Assembly: GCA_035946955.1 (NCBI GenBank)
Contig: DASYYE010000115.1
Coordinates: 1-33,501, forward strand
From: DASYYE01 sp035946955
GTDB lineage: Bacteria > Actinomycetota > Actinomycetes > Streptosporangiales > Streptosporangiaceae
Length of the DNA stretch: 33,501 bases
Direction: 5' to 3'
A program made the translations under genes and the position numbers. The notes under the pieces are model-generated. The model searched no databases and was not told the origin of the DNA. It worked only from the letters and a program-made list of their open reading frames with translations. Positions 1-7,579 of the stretch are shown in pieces. The number at the start of each line of letters is the position of its first letter. Position 1 is the first letter of the stretch.

Positions 1-53
1 TCCGCCAGCTCCAAGCCCTCGGCTACACCGTCACCCTCACCCCCGCCGCCTGA
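1..53 (+). pseudogene. Transposase C-terminal tail (fragment at window edge)
   Basis: One frame open from the left edge encodes about 16 residues ending GYTVTLTPAA and then TGA at 51-53. It looks like the extreme C-terminus of an insertion-sequence transposase whose body lies outside the window. A very similar tail ending GYAITFTMAA lies on the minus strand at 11781-11863, which supports this being a repeated mobile-element end and not a chance frame. The IS family cannot be fixed from so few residues. Confidence 0.4.
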
Positions 54-136
54 CAAGACACCCCACCCACCGGCAAGCCAAAACAGCCGGCTCCGCCGGC
101 GCTGCCGCACACCCAGTTACGGCCCTACATTTTCCG

Positions 137-1123
137 GTCAGTGGCAGCGCCCCACTGCGTGGCCGGGCCAGCCTGGAGCTGGTCATCCGGCCCCTCAGCT
201 ACCGGGACGCCGCGGACTTTTGGGGGATCACCGACCCACAGTTGGCTGTCCTCGTGCATTCCATCGTCGGCGGGACGCCCGCGTACCGCCGCGAGTTCGT
301 CGCGGGCGACGCGCCGTCGGGCCCGGGCGACTTCGACTCATGGGTACTGCGCACTGTGCTGAACTCCCAGGTACCGCTCTTCCGCGAGGCCCGCTACCTG
401 CTAGCCGAGGAAACCGAGATCCGCGACCCCGCGCTTTACCACGCTGTGCTCGGCGCCATCGCAGCCGGCCGGAACACGCGGGGCGGGATCGCCGACCACA
501 TTGGGCGCAAGTCTCCGGACATCGGCCATCCGCTCAGCGTGCTCGAAGATGCCCAGCTCATCTCACACGAGCCCGAGCCGTTCCGGAAGGGTAGGTCTAC
601 GTACCACATTCAGGAACCTCTGATCATCTTCTACGAGGCCGTGATGCGAAGGGAATGGACCCGGCTGGAACGCGGCGACCCGGCCGGAGCGTGGCGCAGC
701 GCACAGGCGACATTCTTCTCTCAGGTTGTCGGCCCGCATTTCGAGTCCCTGTGCCGCGAGTGGGCGCTGGGCGCCGGGGCCAACACCTTCGGCGACTGGC
801 CCGGCACGGTCGCGGCAGCGGTGGTGCCCGACCCGGCTAACCGCACCCAGATCCAGATTGACGTCGCTGTTCTCGGCCCGGAAGTCTCCGGAGAAGCTCC
901 GCGGGTACTGTCCCTCGGCGAGGCGAAATGGGGCAAGGTCATGACCCCCGGCCACGTCAGGCGCCTTCGCCGCGCCCGCGACCTGCTCGCGGTGAAGGGA
1001 TACGACACCAGCGGCACCCGGCTGACCTGCTACAGCGGAGCGGGGTTCGACGATGACCTGCAAGCGGAGGCACACAGCGACAAGCTCATCCAACTGGTCG
1101 GCCTCGACACGCTCTACGCGTAG
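137..1123 (+). pseudogene. Truncated archaeal-type AAA ATPase (C-terminal half, DUF234-like)
   Basis: The annotatable start is a TTG at 242, but the frame stays open upstream and protein similarity appears to begin near 150 (APLRGRASLELVIRPLSYRD), so the gene is cut at its 5' end. What remains is the C-terminal half of a prokaryotic/archaeal ATPase of the DUF234 group: the VHSIVGGTPAYRREF segment, a winged-helix-like middle (GGIADHIGRKSPDIGHPLSVL), and a nuclease-like C-terminus with IQIDVAV and LGEAKWG, resembling the acidic/Lys residues of PD-(D/E)XK folds. The N-terminal P-loop ATPase domain, normally about 200 residues, is missing, so it is probably inactive. It lies next to a transposase tail, outside the cluster. 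The family call is from memory of these motifs. Confidence 0.6.
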
Positions 1124-1584
1124 CTTCAAAGATCGCCCGGGCTAAGGCCACTCATCCGGCCGCGACAGCCCCAGCGTGTGAACCTGAGCAACCGGAACGA
1201 TCATGCGTGGTTGCTCGCCGTTTGCTCGGCAGTTCCGGTAACCACCCGTCAGCACAGGGCACCAACCGGCACTCCGTTCAGCAGGCGTTTTTGCGCTTTC
1301 TTTACCCTGGTTGGCAGCCGGGTGTCCCGCTGACGCCATGGCGTGGGCCAGGGAGTCTGGAGACTCCCGGCACGATCGAGGTCGCCTGCCTGAGCTACGG
1401 CACGCCCCTGCACGATGCCGGGCCACTCCTGCGCCAGTTGCTCACCGGGCACAGCATCGTCATGAGCAGGCCAGAACCGGCGACGCGGGCCAGTTCCGGG
1501 GGTGGGCCGCTGCCGATCACCACCCGCGCGCCGTCCGGCAACAGGTGGCCCCTTGGGGCCTGGCGGGTGCCCAGGTTTCAAGTG
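1124..1584. other. Intergenic stretch with two adjacent palindromes
   Basis: I see no convincing gene between the ATPase fragment and the first cluster promoter. Open frames on both strands here lack ribosome binding sites and recognisable domains. A perfect 12-bp palindrome (1333-1344, ACGCCATGGCGT) is followed 6 bp later by a perfect 8-bp inverted repeat with a 2-bp centre (1351-1368, GGGAGTCT / AGACTCCC). They lie about 220 bp upstream of promoter copy 1 and could be protein-binding sites or small hairpins. Confidence 0.4.
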
Positions 1585-1650
1585 GATGTGTTCCATGTGA
1601 CGAGACTGTTAACTGACGTGGCCTGGGTGGGGGACTTTACTTCTGGTCAG
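1585..1650 (+). promoter_or_regulatory. Cluster promoter element, copy 1 (precursors/P450/exporter operon)
   Basis: First of six copies of a conserved block. Its parts in order are GTGTTCCATGTGACGAG, GTTAACTGAC, a GC-rich spacer, and CTTTACTTCTGG. It ends 35 bp before the first precursor gene. CTGACG and TTTACT are 17 bp apart and could serve as -35 and -10 boxes (the other copies have 17 or 18). The conserved 5' block would then be an activator site touching the -35 box. The assignment of boxes is inference; the repetition is directly visible. Confidence 0.75.
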
Positions 1651-1685
1651 AGCGTTTCCCCGATAACTGAGAGGAAGGTAACACC

Positions 1686-1859
1686 GTGGAGGGTAAGAGT
1701 CTTACGGCTGACGTCGCGGATGTCAGCGTGGAAGAACTCGGCGAAGTGTCGGGCGCCGATTCATTTGGCACCAGCGGCAGCGCCAGCAGCCTCAGCACGC
1801 CGTTGGGTACGTTCGGCTGCGCCGGAACCTTTGGCTGTGGTAATGCTCCCGGCGGCTGA
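1686..1859 (+). CDS. RiPP precursor peptide P1 (57 aa)
   Basis: Small gene starting with GTG at 1686, seven bases after GAGGAAGG (1671-1678), and ending with TGA at 1857. The leader (about residues 1-24) carries the shared motif as SVEELGEVSGA. The core after the Gly-Ala site is rich in Ser, Thr, Gly and Cys, includes the STPLG motif seen in P2, and ends with two FGC repeats (Cys45 and Cys51) and a Gly-Gly tail. Gly-Cys, Gly-Thr and Ala-Ser pairs are the usual substrates for azoline formation. It is the first gene after promoter copy 1 and the only plus-strand precursor with two cysteines. The precursor role is inferred from size, leader similarity to the seven other peptides, and neighbouring YcaO/LanB genes. 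Confidence 0.85.
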   Translation: MEGKSLTADVADVSVEELGEVSGADSFGTSGSASSLSTPLGTFGCAGTFGCGNAPGG

Positions 1860-1958
1860 ACTCCTGCTCCTTTATCCATCACCATGAACGGCGCCGACGG
1901 TTCCCCTTAGCATTGGACTAGGATGTCCGCCGACACCACCAGGCAAGGAGGCACTAGA

Positions 1959-2108
1959 ATGACTATTGACATCGAAGACCTCACAGTTGAAAACCTTTAC
2001 GAATTCGGCGGCGCCTCCACCGGCGGCACCGCTGGCACTGCGAGTACGATCAGCACGCCGCTCGGCAGTGCCGCCTGTATCGGCTCTGCCGGTTCGTTTG
2101 GTTCCTAG
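1959..2108 (+). CDS. RiPP precursor peptide P2 (49 aa)
   Basis: ATG at 1959 follows AAGGAGG (1945-1951). An upstream in-frame ATG at 1923 lacks a good ribosome binding site and would add residues absent from the relatives, so the internal start is chosen. The leader (MTIDIEDLTVENL, then YEFGGA) matches P6 very closely (DIEDLAIENLGETVGA). The core starts near Ser20, contains ISTPLG and one Cys (AACIG), and otherwise consists almost entirely of Gly, Ala, Ser and Thr. Cleavage after Gly-Gly or Gly-Ala would fit the C39 peptidase encoded downstream at 4182. Confidence 0.85.
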   Translation: MTIDIEDLTVENLYEFGGASTGGTAGTASTISTPLGSAACIGSAGSFGS

Positions 2109-2179
2109 CAGCGGCGGGGTATAGAGAAAAGTCGGGCTGACCTGTGCGCGGCGCATGCTCTGTGCCCATACTTGCCCAG

Positions 2180-2521
2180 AGACAAGGAGACATAGAAATG
2201 TCTGAAAAAAGAGAAAGCCAGGACCAGGAAATCACGGTCGATGTGCTGGGCGAGGCCACCGGGGGCTCCACTTATGCGAGCGCTAGCACTTTCGGGACAG
2301 CGACCACCCCCCTGACCCTGGGCACCGGTGCCACCGCTGGCAGTGGCTGAGACAAAGGAGACATAGAAATGTCTGAAAAAAGAGAAAGCCAGGACCAGGA
2401 AATCACGGTCGATGTGCTGGGCGAGGCCACCGGGGGCTCCACTTATGCGAGCGCTAGCACTTTCGGGACGGTGACCACCCCTCTGACCCTGGGCACCGGT
2501 GCTACCGCTGGCAGTGGTGGC
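2180..2521 (+). repeat. 171-bp tandem duplication carrying P3 and P4
   Basis: Two head-to-tail units (about 2180-2350 and 2351-2521) each hold a ribosome binding site and a full precursor gene. They differ at only a handful of positions, including a GGC insertion near the end of the second unit. Exact boundaries are uncertain by a few bases. Confidence 0.85.
2198..2350 (+). CDS. RiPP precursor peptide P3 (50 aa)
   Basis: ATG at 2198 follows AAGGAG; upstream in-frame codons lack a site and are unlike the duplicate P4. The leader is charged (MSEKRESQDQ) and then enters the shared motif as EITVDVLGEATGG, a double-Gly site before a core of only small and hydroxylated residues (STYASASTFG, then a TTPLTLG segment). 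There is no Cys, so any azoles would be (methyl)oxazoles and any dehydro residues would come from Ser or Thr. The gene lies in the first unit of a 171-bp tandem duplication. Confidence 0.85.
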   Translation: MSEKRESQDQEITVDVLGEATGGSTYASASTFGTATTPLTLGTGATAGSG

Positions 2522-2524
2522 TGA
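2369..2524 (+). CDS. RiPP precursor peptide P4 (51 aa), duplicate of P3
   Basis: Nearly identical copy of P3, offset by exactly 171 bp and including the ribosome binding site (AAAGGAG before ATG at 2369). The only protein differences are Ala to Val in the TFG-T-x-TT segment and one extra Gly at the end (GSGG). The few nucleotide changes show a recent duplication. It may raise precursor dose or supply a congener. Leader EITVDVLGEATGG is unchanged. Confidence 0.85.
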   Translation: MSEKRESQDQEITVDVLGEATGGSTYASASTFGTVTTPLTLGTGATAGSGG

Positions 2525-2625
2525 GACAGCCGCCAGGGTGGTCGGCCCGCCGACGCGGAGGGGTGCAGTTTCCTGACTAAAGGAAGAACAGAGAATTTCC
2601 CGTGACTGAAAGGAAGAGCAGAGAA

Positions 2626-2781
2626 ATGGGCAATGATACACCAGGCGAGGCTGCGGAAATCACCATCGAAGACCTGGCCGGGATAAGCGCGGGGAATACC
2701 GCTGGCTCTGTCGCCACTGGTGGATCCCTCAGCTCGCCAGCGGGTTCGGTCAGCTCGGTCAGTACGTTCGGGAGTGACTGA
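2626..2781 (+). CDS. RiPP precursor peptide P5 (51 aa)
   Basis: ATG at 2626 lies nine bases after AAAGGAAG (2609-2616). A GTG at 2602 in the same frame would add MTERKSRE, which resembles the start of P3/P4 (MSEKRES), so it may be the ancestral start; its nearest purine-rich site is too far upstream (about 15 bases). The leader carries the shared motif as EITIEDLAGISAG. The core has no Cys and alternates Gly, Ser, Thr and Val (TGGSLSSPAGSVSS), ending STFGSD. It is the last precursor before the P450, with a strong hairpin between them. Confidence 0.8.
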   Translation: MGNDTPGEAAEITIEDLAGISAGNTAGSVATGGSLSSPAGSVSSVSTFGSD

Positions 2782-2811
2782 CCGCTGGGTGGGACGTCGG
2801 TGGCTGTCATA

Positions 2812-2849
2812 CCCCTGGGGTGCCGGTCGCGTGGCCGGCGCCCCAGGGG
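2812..2849 (+). terminator. Strong hairpin between precursors and P450 (attenuator)
   Basis: A 15-bp stem (2812-2826 with 2835-2849, one G-U pair) closes an 8-base loop. There is no T-run after it, so it is more likely a partial terminator or RNA-stabilising hairpin than a full stop. Such a structure after precursor genes would keep precursor mRNA more abundant than that of the downstream enzymes. Confidence 0.75.
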
Positions 2850-2880
2850 CGCCCAAGACAGAGGAAAGGTGTGTGTCACC

Positions 2881-4179
2881 ATGGACAGCCTCGCGCAGGA
2901 CCTCCTCCGCTACCTGGCAGGCCCGGACCCGGCCACCGGGGGCAGTAACGAACTCTTCGCGCGGCTGGCTTCGGAAAAGCCGGTGATCAGGATTGGCGCC
3001 ACCTGGATCATTTCTCGGTATGACCTGGTGGCGGCGTTGGCCAGCCATCCCCGCTGCGTGCTGGAGCTGCCAGGCGAATGGCAGAACGTCGCGGGTGTCA
3101 GTGCTGAGGCCGCAGCGATCGCCAGGCGGCTCCTGCCGGTCCAGCCTCCCGCCGAGCACAGGCGGCTCAGGCGGCTGGTCTCCGCGCAGTTCAGTTCGCG
3201 GTCGGCGGCCGAGATGGGCGGCCAGATCCGGGACATCGTGGACGGACTGTTCACCGGGCCGCTCCAGCATGGGCACTGCGAGCTGGTCGCGGACATCGCC
3301 GTCCCCCTTCCCGTCTTCACCAACGCGGCCCTGCTGGGCATCCCCGCGCATGACTGGAAGCAGGTGCTCGGCTGGGGGACGGCGCTGAACGGCTTGATCA
3401 ACCAGGACACCATCCGCCGCTACACCGCGCTCCGCCAAGCCGGCGCGGCACCTAGCGGCACCGCCCCACCCGAGCCACGCGCCAGCCAGGACGTGGTAAC
3501 TTCCGCCAGCGCAGTGACCCGTTATGTGGAAGACCTGATCTCGCGGCGCCAGGAAAAACCGGGACCGGACCTGGTCTCCCGGCTAGCGGCGCAGGCCGAA
3601 ACCGGCGACGGCGTGCTCACCCACGACGAGCTGACCACCCTGGTGCTCTTGCTGTTCATGACCGGCCTGGACACGGTGGGAAGCACGCTGGTGAACGTGG
3701 TGATGGCGCTGCTCAGGCACGCCGACGCCTGGCAGCGGGTGGTCGCCGACCCGAGCCTGGCCGGGCGCGCGTATACGGAGGCGGCCAGGCTGTACCCGGC
3801 GCTGCCGATGATGAGCCGCAGCGCTGCGGCGGACATCGAGCTCAGCGGCCTGACCATCCCGGCCGGTGCCACGATCATGCTGGTCTACGGGGCAGCCAAC
3901 CTCGACCCCGCTGCCTTCCCCGACCCGCTGCGCTTCGACATGGACCGGGACGGCGCCCGGCCCATGACGTTCGGCCACGGGCCGCACTACTGCCTCGGTG
4001 CCGCCCTCGCGCTGATGCAAGGTGAAGCGGTCCTGCGCAAGCTCGCCGAGTCCAGCCCGGGGTTCACCCTGCTCGGTGAGCCAGGGCCGCGGCGCCCCGA
4101 GTTCGCCTTCCACTCCGTCAGCACGCTGCCCCTGCGGCTTGGCGCGCACCAGCGCGAGCCCGCCGGGCAGCCCGCCTGA
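2881..4179 (+). CDS. Cytochrome P450 (432 aa)
   Basis: Soluble class I bacterial P450, probably oxidising the modified peptide by hydroxylation or cross-linking; the substrate is not predictable. Start is ATG 2881 behind GAGGAAAGG; the frame is open further upstream but that part overlaps the hairpin. Visible motifs: I-helix TGLDT at residues 261-265, a K-helix E-x-x-R as EAAR (Glu300, Arg303), and the haem loop FGHGPHYCLG with ligand Cys371. Length is normal for the family. No ferredoxin gene is present, so electron partners must come from elsewhere. It is the first large gene after five precursors and ends 2 bp before the exporter gene, so it belongs to the same transcript under promoter copy 1. 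Confidence 0.93.
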   Translation: MDSLAQDLLRYLAGPDPATGGSNELFARLASEKPVIRIGATWIISRYDLVAALASHPRCVLELPGEWQNVAGVSAEAAAIARRLLPVQPPAEHRRLRRLVSAQFSSRSAAEMGGQIRDIVDGLFTGPLQHGHCELVADIAVPLPVFTNAALLGIPAHDWKQVLGWGTALNGLINQDTIRRYTALRQAGAAPSGTAPPEPRASQDVVTSASAVTRYVEDLISRRQEKPGPDLVSRLAAQAETGDGVLTHDELTTLVLLLFMTGLDTVGSTLVNVVMALLRHADAWQRVVADPSLAGRAYTEAARLYPALPMMSRSAAADIELSGLTIPAGATIMLVYGAANLDPAAFPDPLRFDMDRDGARPMTFGHGPHYCLGAALALMQGEAVLRKLAESSPGFTLLGEPGPRRPEFAFHSVSTLPLRLGAHQREPAGQPA

Positions 4180-4181
4180 CA

Positions 4182-6416
4182 GTGGCCACGGCCAGGGCGC
4201 TCTGGCAAGCCGCGGGCCGCCTGGCGCGGCGGCGCTCGACAGCAGTGGCCACCCCCGTGCTTCCGCAAGCCGAAGACTGGGACTGCGGGCCAGCCTGCCT
4301 GCGCATCGTGCTCGCGTACCACGGACGCCACGTGCCCGCGCACGAGGTCAGGGAGAAGTGCGGGGTGAACAGGAACGGCGTGACGGCGGCCGCGCTCGTG
4401 CTCGCCGCCGCTGGATACGGGCTGCGCGCGGCCGGCAAGCGAATCGCGCCGGGCGGGCCCGACAATGCGGAGGCTCTGCTCACCGCGGCCGGGCCGCTTC
4501 CCACCCCAGCTATTGTGCTGCTGGCAGACCGCCACTTCGTGGTGCTCGAAGGCATCACCCCCAAGGGCCAGGCAGCGATCAACGATCCGGCGGCTGGCCG
4601 CCGGCTGCTCAGCGGACGTGAGTTCAGCGAGGTATTCAGCTCGGTAGCGCTCACGTTCGCCAAGACACCGGCCTTCCGCAGCGAAGGCGCCCCGGAGTGG
4701 TGGCCCCGGACCTGCTGGAGGTGGCTCGGCGCCTGCCGGTGGCATGTCCTCGCCGCCGGGGCCGCTGGCGCCGCGGCGGGGATGCTGACAGTGGCTGCGG
4801 CCCTGCTGGTGAGCTACACGGCAGACCGGATAGAGGCCGGAGCGGGGGCCGGTGTCGGCGGCGCCGTGCTCGCCGTGTTCGGCACGGCCGCGGCCATCGG
4901 CGCGGCGGCCTGCGCTCAGCGACGGCTCACCACAGCGGTCGCGATGCGGCTGGCAGGACAACGCGGCGAGCGCTTCCTCAGGATGCTGCTCGCGGTTCCC
5001 GCGCAGGATCTGCAGCGCCGGTCCGCCGGTCATTCGGCGTCCCAGGTGGCTTCGGTTGGGACGGCCTGCACGCTGCTCGCGCACCGGGTCGTCATATTCG
5101 TAGCCGGCCTGGCGATGATCATTCCGCTGCTCGCAGCCATGGCGGTGTCCGCCATGCCGCTGGCCATCGCCGTGGCCGCCGCAGGCGGTGCCAGCGGGCT
5201 GCTGCGGTGGGTGGCAAGCTGCCGGGGCGCCAGCGACCGGCTCCGCCTGCAAGGGGAGCAACCCCGGCGGCATACCCTCGCCTTGTCCGGCTTCCACACG
5301 ATCGACGCGCTGCACGCGCAGGGAGCCGACGCCGACTTGTTCGGCGACCTGACTGACCTGCAAGCGGACGACACCGAGCTGCGTGACCGGGTGGCGTCAT
5401 CGGCGAGATGGCCGCTTGCGGCCGCGGGCGGTGCGGAGATCGCCGCCTTCGCGGCAGCCGCATGGCTCGGCGTGCCCGCGGCCGCGGGCGGCGCCGCAGC
5501 AGCCGACCGCCTGCTCGGCTTCCTGGTGGTGGGTGGCACGTTCCTGGTCGCCGCACGGTCGGTCTGCGACTCGGCCCTGGGCTTGCCGGCACTGGCTCGC
5601 AGGGCCGCGATCCTCGACCAGGCCCTCGATACCGGGGAGCGGAGGGCCATCCCCGCGGCAAGCTACGATCCGGCGGCACACAGGCTGGCCGGGCTGGTGG
5701 AACTGGACAACCTCACGTTCAGCTACGATCCGGCCCAGCCGCCGCTGTTTGACGAGGTCGCGCTGCGGATCGAGCCAGGCCAGCAGGCCGTGCTGGTCGG
5801 CGCCACCGGCAGCGGCAAGTCCACCCTGCTGCGCATGATCACCGCGGGCCTGTCCCCACAGCGCGGCGAGGTCCTGCTGGACGGGCATGCTCTGGCCGAT
5901 ATCGCGCCCGCGCGGCTGCTGCGGTCGGTCGGCTGGGTCAGCCAGCGGCCATGGCTGTTCGAGGGCAGCGCCGCAGACAACCTGACACTGTTCGATGCCG
6001 GCATACCCGACGCACAGATCAGCCGCGCTGTCACCGACGCCTGCGTGGCAGACGTGCTCACCCGGCGCGGCGGTTACCGGCGGGCGCGGGTGGACAGTGA
6101 TGGCAGGAACTTCTCCATCAGTGAACGGCAGCGGCTGGCACTCGCCCGGGCACTTGCCAGGGATCCGTCCATCCTGGTGGTCGACGCCGCTACCGGAGCG
6201 GTGGAGCCGGATCTGGCAGCAGTGATCGACGGCAACATCCGCCGCCGCCGCATCACCACCATCACCGTGCCCCACCCGGCGCGCCAGGCTGAGGCGATCC
6301 GCCACGCCGACGTCGTCTTCGAGCTTGACCGCGGCCGCGTGCTGCGCAGGGACCCACGGGCGGCACGGCCCACGGCGCCGCGGCCGGACATCCACCCCAT
6401 ACCAGAGGCGCGATGA
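4182..6416 (+). CDS. Bifunctional C39 peptidase / ABC exporter (744 aa)
   Basis: Leader peptidase and exporter of the bacteriocin type. The GTG start is 2 bp after the P450 stop, indicating translational coupling. Residues 1-150 form a C39 papain-like domain: Gln29, catalytic Cys35 in DWDCGPACL, His118 in HFVVLEG and Asp135 in INDP. A membrane domain follows (about 180-470) and then an ATPase domain (about 500-740) with Walker A GATGSGKST. The ATPase is degenerate: the signature is SISERQ and Walker B reads VVDAATGAVE, with Ala where the catalytic Glu normally stands. The peptidase triad looks intact and suits the GG/GA sites in the nearby precursors. It may pair with the minus-strand ABC protein ending at 19333, as in NHLM-type two-component exporters. 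Confidence 0.9.
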   Translation: MATARALWQAAGRLARRRSTAVATPVLPQAEDWDCGPACLRIVLAYHGRHVPAHEVREKCGVNRNGVTAAALVLAAAGYGLRAAGKRIAPGGPDNAEALLTAAGPLPTPAIVLLADRHFVVLEGITPKGQAAINDPAAGRRLLSGREFSEVFSSVALTFAKTPAFRSEGAPEWWPRTCWRWLGACRWHVLAAGAAGAAAGMLTVAAALLVSYTADRIEAGAGAGVGGAVLAVFGTAAAIGAAACAQRRLTTAVAMRLAGQRGERFLRMLLAVPAQDLQRRSAGHSASQVASVGTACTLLAHRVVIFVAGLAMIIPLLAAMAVSAMPLAIAVAAAGGASGLLRWVASCRGASDRLRLQGEQPRRHTLALSGFHTIDALHAQGADADLFGDLTDLQADDTELRDRVASSARWPLAAAGGAEIAAFAAAAWLGVPAAAGGAAAADRLLGFLVVGGTFLVAARSVCDSALGLPALARRAAILDQALDTGERRAIPAASYDPAAHRLAGLVELDNLTFSYDPAQPPLFDEVALRIEPGQQAVLVGATGSGKSTLLRMITAGLSPQRGEVLLDGHALADIAPARLLRSVGWVSQRPWLFEGSAADNLTLFDAGIPDAQISRAVTDACVADVLTRRGGYRRARVDSDGRNFSISERQRLALARALARDPSILVVDAATGAVEPDLAAVIDGNIRRRRITTITVPHPARQAEAIRHADVVFELDRGRVLRRDPRAARPTAPRPDIHPIPEAR

Positions 6417-7579
6417 GCCTTCCATATGCCGCACCCAGCGAAGCGCCCGCCAGCGGCTACCCGGAGGGCAGGCAGTACCTGTACGCCGCGGGCCGCCGCC
6501 AGGCCGCCCGGCGCCCGGGGGCCGTGCCGCGCACCTGTCCGTGCGCGCGGCATGGCCCCTCCCCACAATCCGCGATAGCCGTGCGTAACCTCGTCAAGCG
6601 CTATCCCCGTAGCCCGGTCAATGCGGTGGACGGGATCTCCTTCGAGGTCGGGTCCGGTGAGGTCTTCGGCCTGCTCGGCCCGAACGGGGCTGGCAAGACC
6701 ACCATCGTCGGGGTGCTGACCACCATGATCCGCCCGACTTCGGGGCTGGCACTCGTAGCAGGGATCGATGTGGCGAAACTCCCGGTGCAAGCACGCGCCA
6801 TGCTCGGCGTGGTGCCCCAGCGCAACAACCTGGACAGGTCCCTGTCGATCCGGCAGAACCTGCTCTTCCATGCTGCCTACCACGGCGTCCGGCGCTCCGC
6901 CGCGGCACGGCGGGCCGACCAGCTGCTCGAGGTCTTCGGCCTGGCGGAACGCGCCGCGGACAAGCCAGACCGGTTCTCCCGCGGGCAAGCCCAGCGGGTG
7001 ATGATCGCCCGGGCACTGACCCACTCCCCGGCCGTCCTCTTCGTCGACGAGCCCACAACCGGCCTGGATCCCGCGGCCAGGCTGTTCGTCTGGGACCGGA
7101 TCCGTGAACTGCGCCAGCAGGGCAGCACCATCCTGCTCACCACACACGACATGGACGAGGCCGAGACTCTGGCCGACCGGGTCGGGATCGTGGACTGGGG
7201 CCGCCTGCTCGCCCTCGGCACGCCAGGAGAACTCGTGCAGGGCCTGCCCGGCAGTGCCACCCTGGACATCACGGTCATCGCCCCCGCTGACCCGCATCTC
7301 CTTGTCCAGAGGCTCGCTGGGATCCCCGGCGTCGTCGGGGCTGAGCCCTTGGGCCAGGCACACCCCATGCAGTCCGGAAGGCGTACCAATGGCCAGGCGG
7401 CGGGCGCAGGCAGTTCGCCGCTGCTGGTGCGACTGTACGTCGACGGCGACCCAGCTTTGCTCATCCCAGCCGTTTCATCGCTGGCCGGGAGGCCGTCCGG
7501 CGGACTCGCGGGGGTCGCCATTGGCACCAGGAGCCTGGAAGATGTGTTCCTGCACCTGACCGGCCGGGCACTGCGATGA
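6413..7579 (+). CDS. ABC transporter ATP-binding subunit, DrrA-like (388 aa)
   Basis: ATPase half of a drug-export ABC system, expected on the cytoplasmic face bound to the permease encoded next. The start ATG overlaps the preceding stop by 4 bp. An unusual N-terminal extension of about 53 residues rich in Ala, Pro and Arg precedes the ATPase fold. Walker A is GPNGAGKTT (residues 89-97); a slightly altered signature FSRGQAQR and Walker B VLFVDEPTTGLD follow, then an H-loop TTHDMDEAE. The C-terminal region ends SLEDVFLHLTGRALR, as in DrrA-type proteins. Context suggests product export or self-resistance. A later start just before the ATPase fold cannot be excluded. Confidence 0.93.
   Translation: MSLPYAAPSEAPASGYPEGRQYLYAAGRRQAARRPGAVPRTCPCARHGPSPQSAIAVRNLVKRYPRSPVNAVDGISFEVGSGEVFGLLGPNGAGKTTIVGVLTTMIRPTSGLALVAGIDVAKLPVQARAMLGVVPQRNNLDRSLSIRQNLLFHAAYHGVRRSAAARRADQLLEVFGLAERAADKPDRFSRGQAQRVMIARALTHSPAVLFVDEPTTGLDPAARLFVWDRIRELRQQGSTILLTTHDMDEAETLADRVGIVDWGRLLALGTPGELVQGLPGSATLDITVIAPADPHLLVQRLAGIPGVVGAEPLGQAHPMQSGRRTNGQAAGAGSSPLLVRLYVDGDPALLIPAVSSLAGRPSGGLAGVAIGTRSLEDVFLHLTGRALR

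Noticed and set aside
1569..1650. Frames through the promoter element that translate as VDVFHVTRLLTD-like peptide in several copies
   Set aside because: The similarity is at DNA level; substitutions between sub-types fall at all codon positions, no start or ribosome binding site fits, and each copy precedes a gene.
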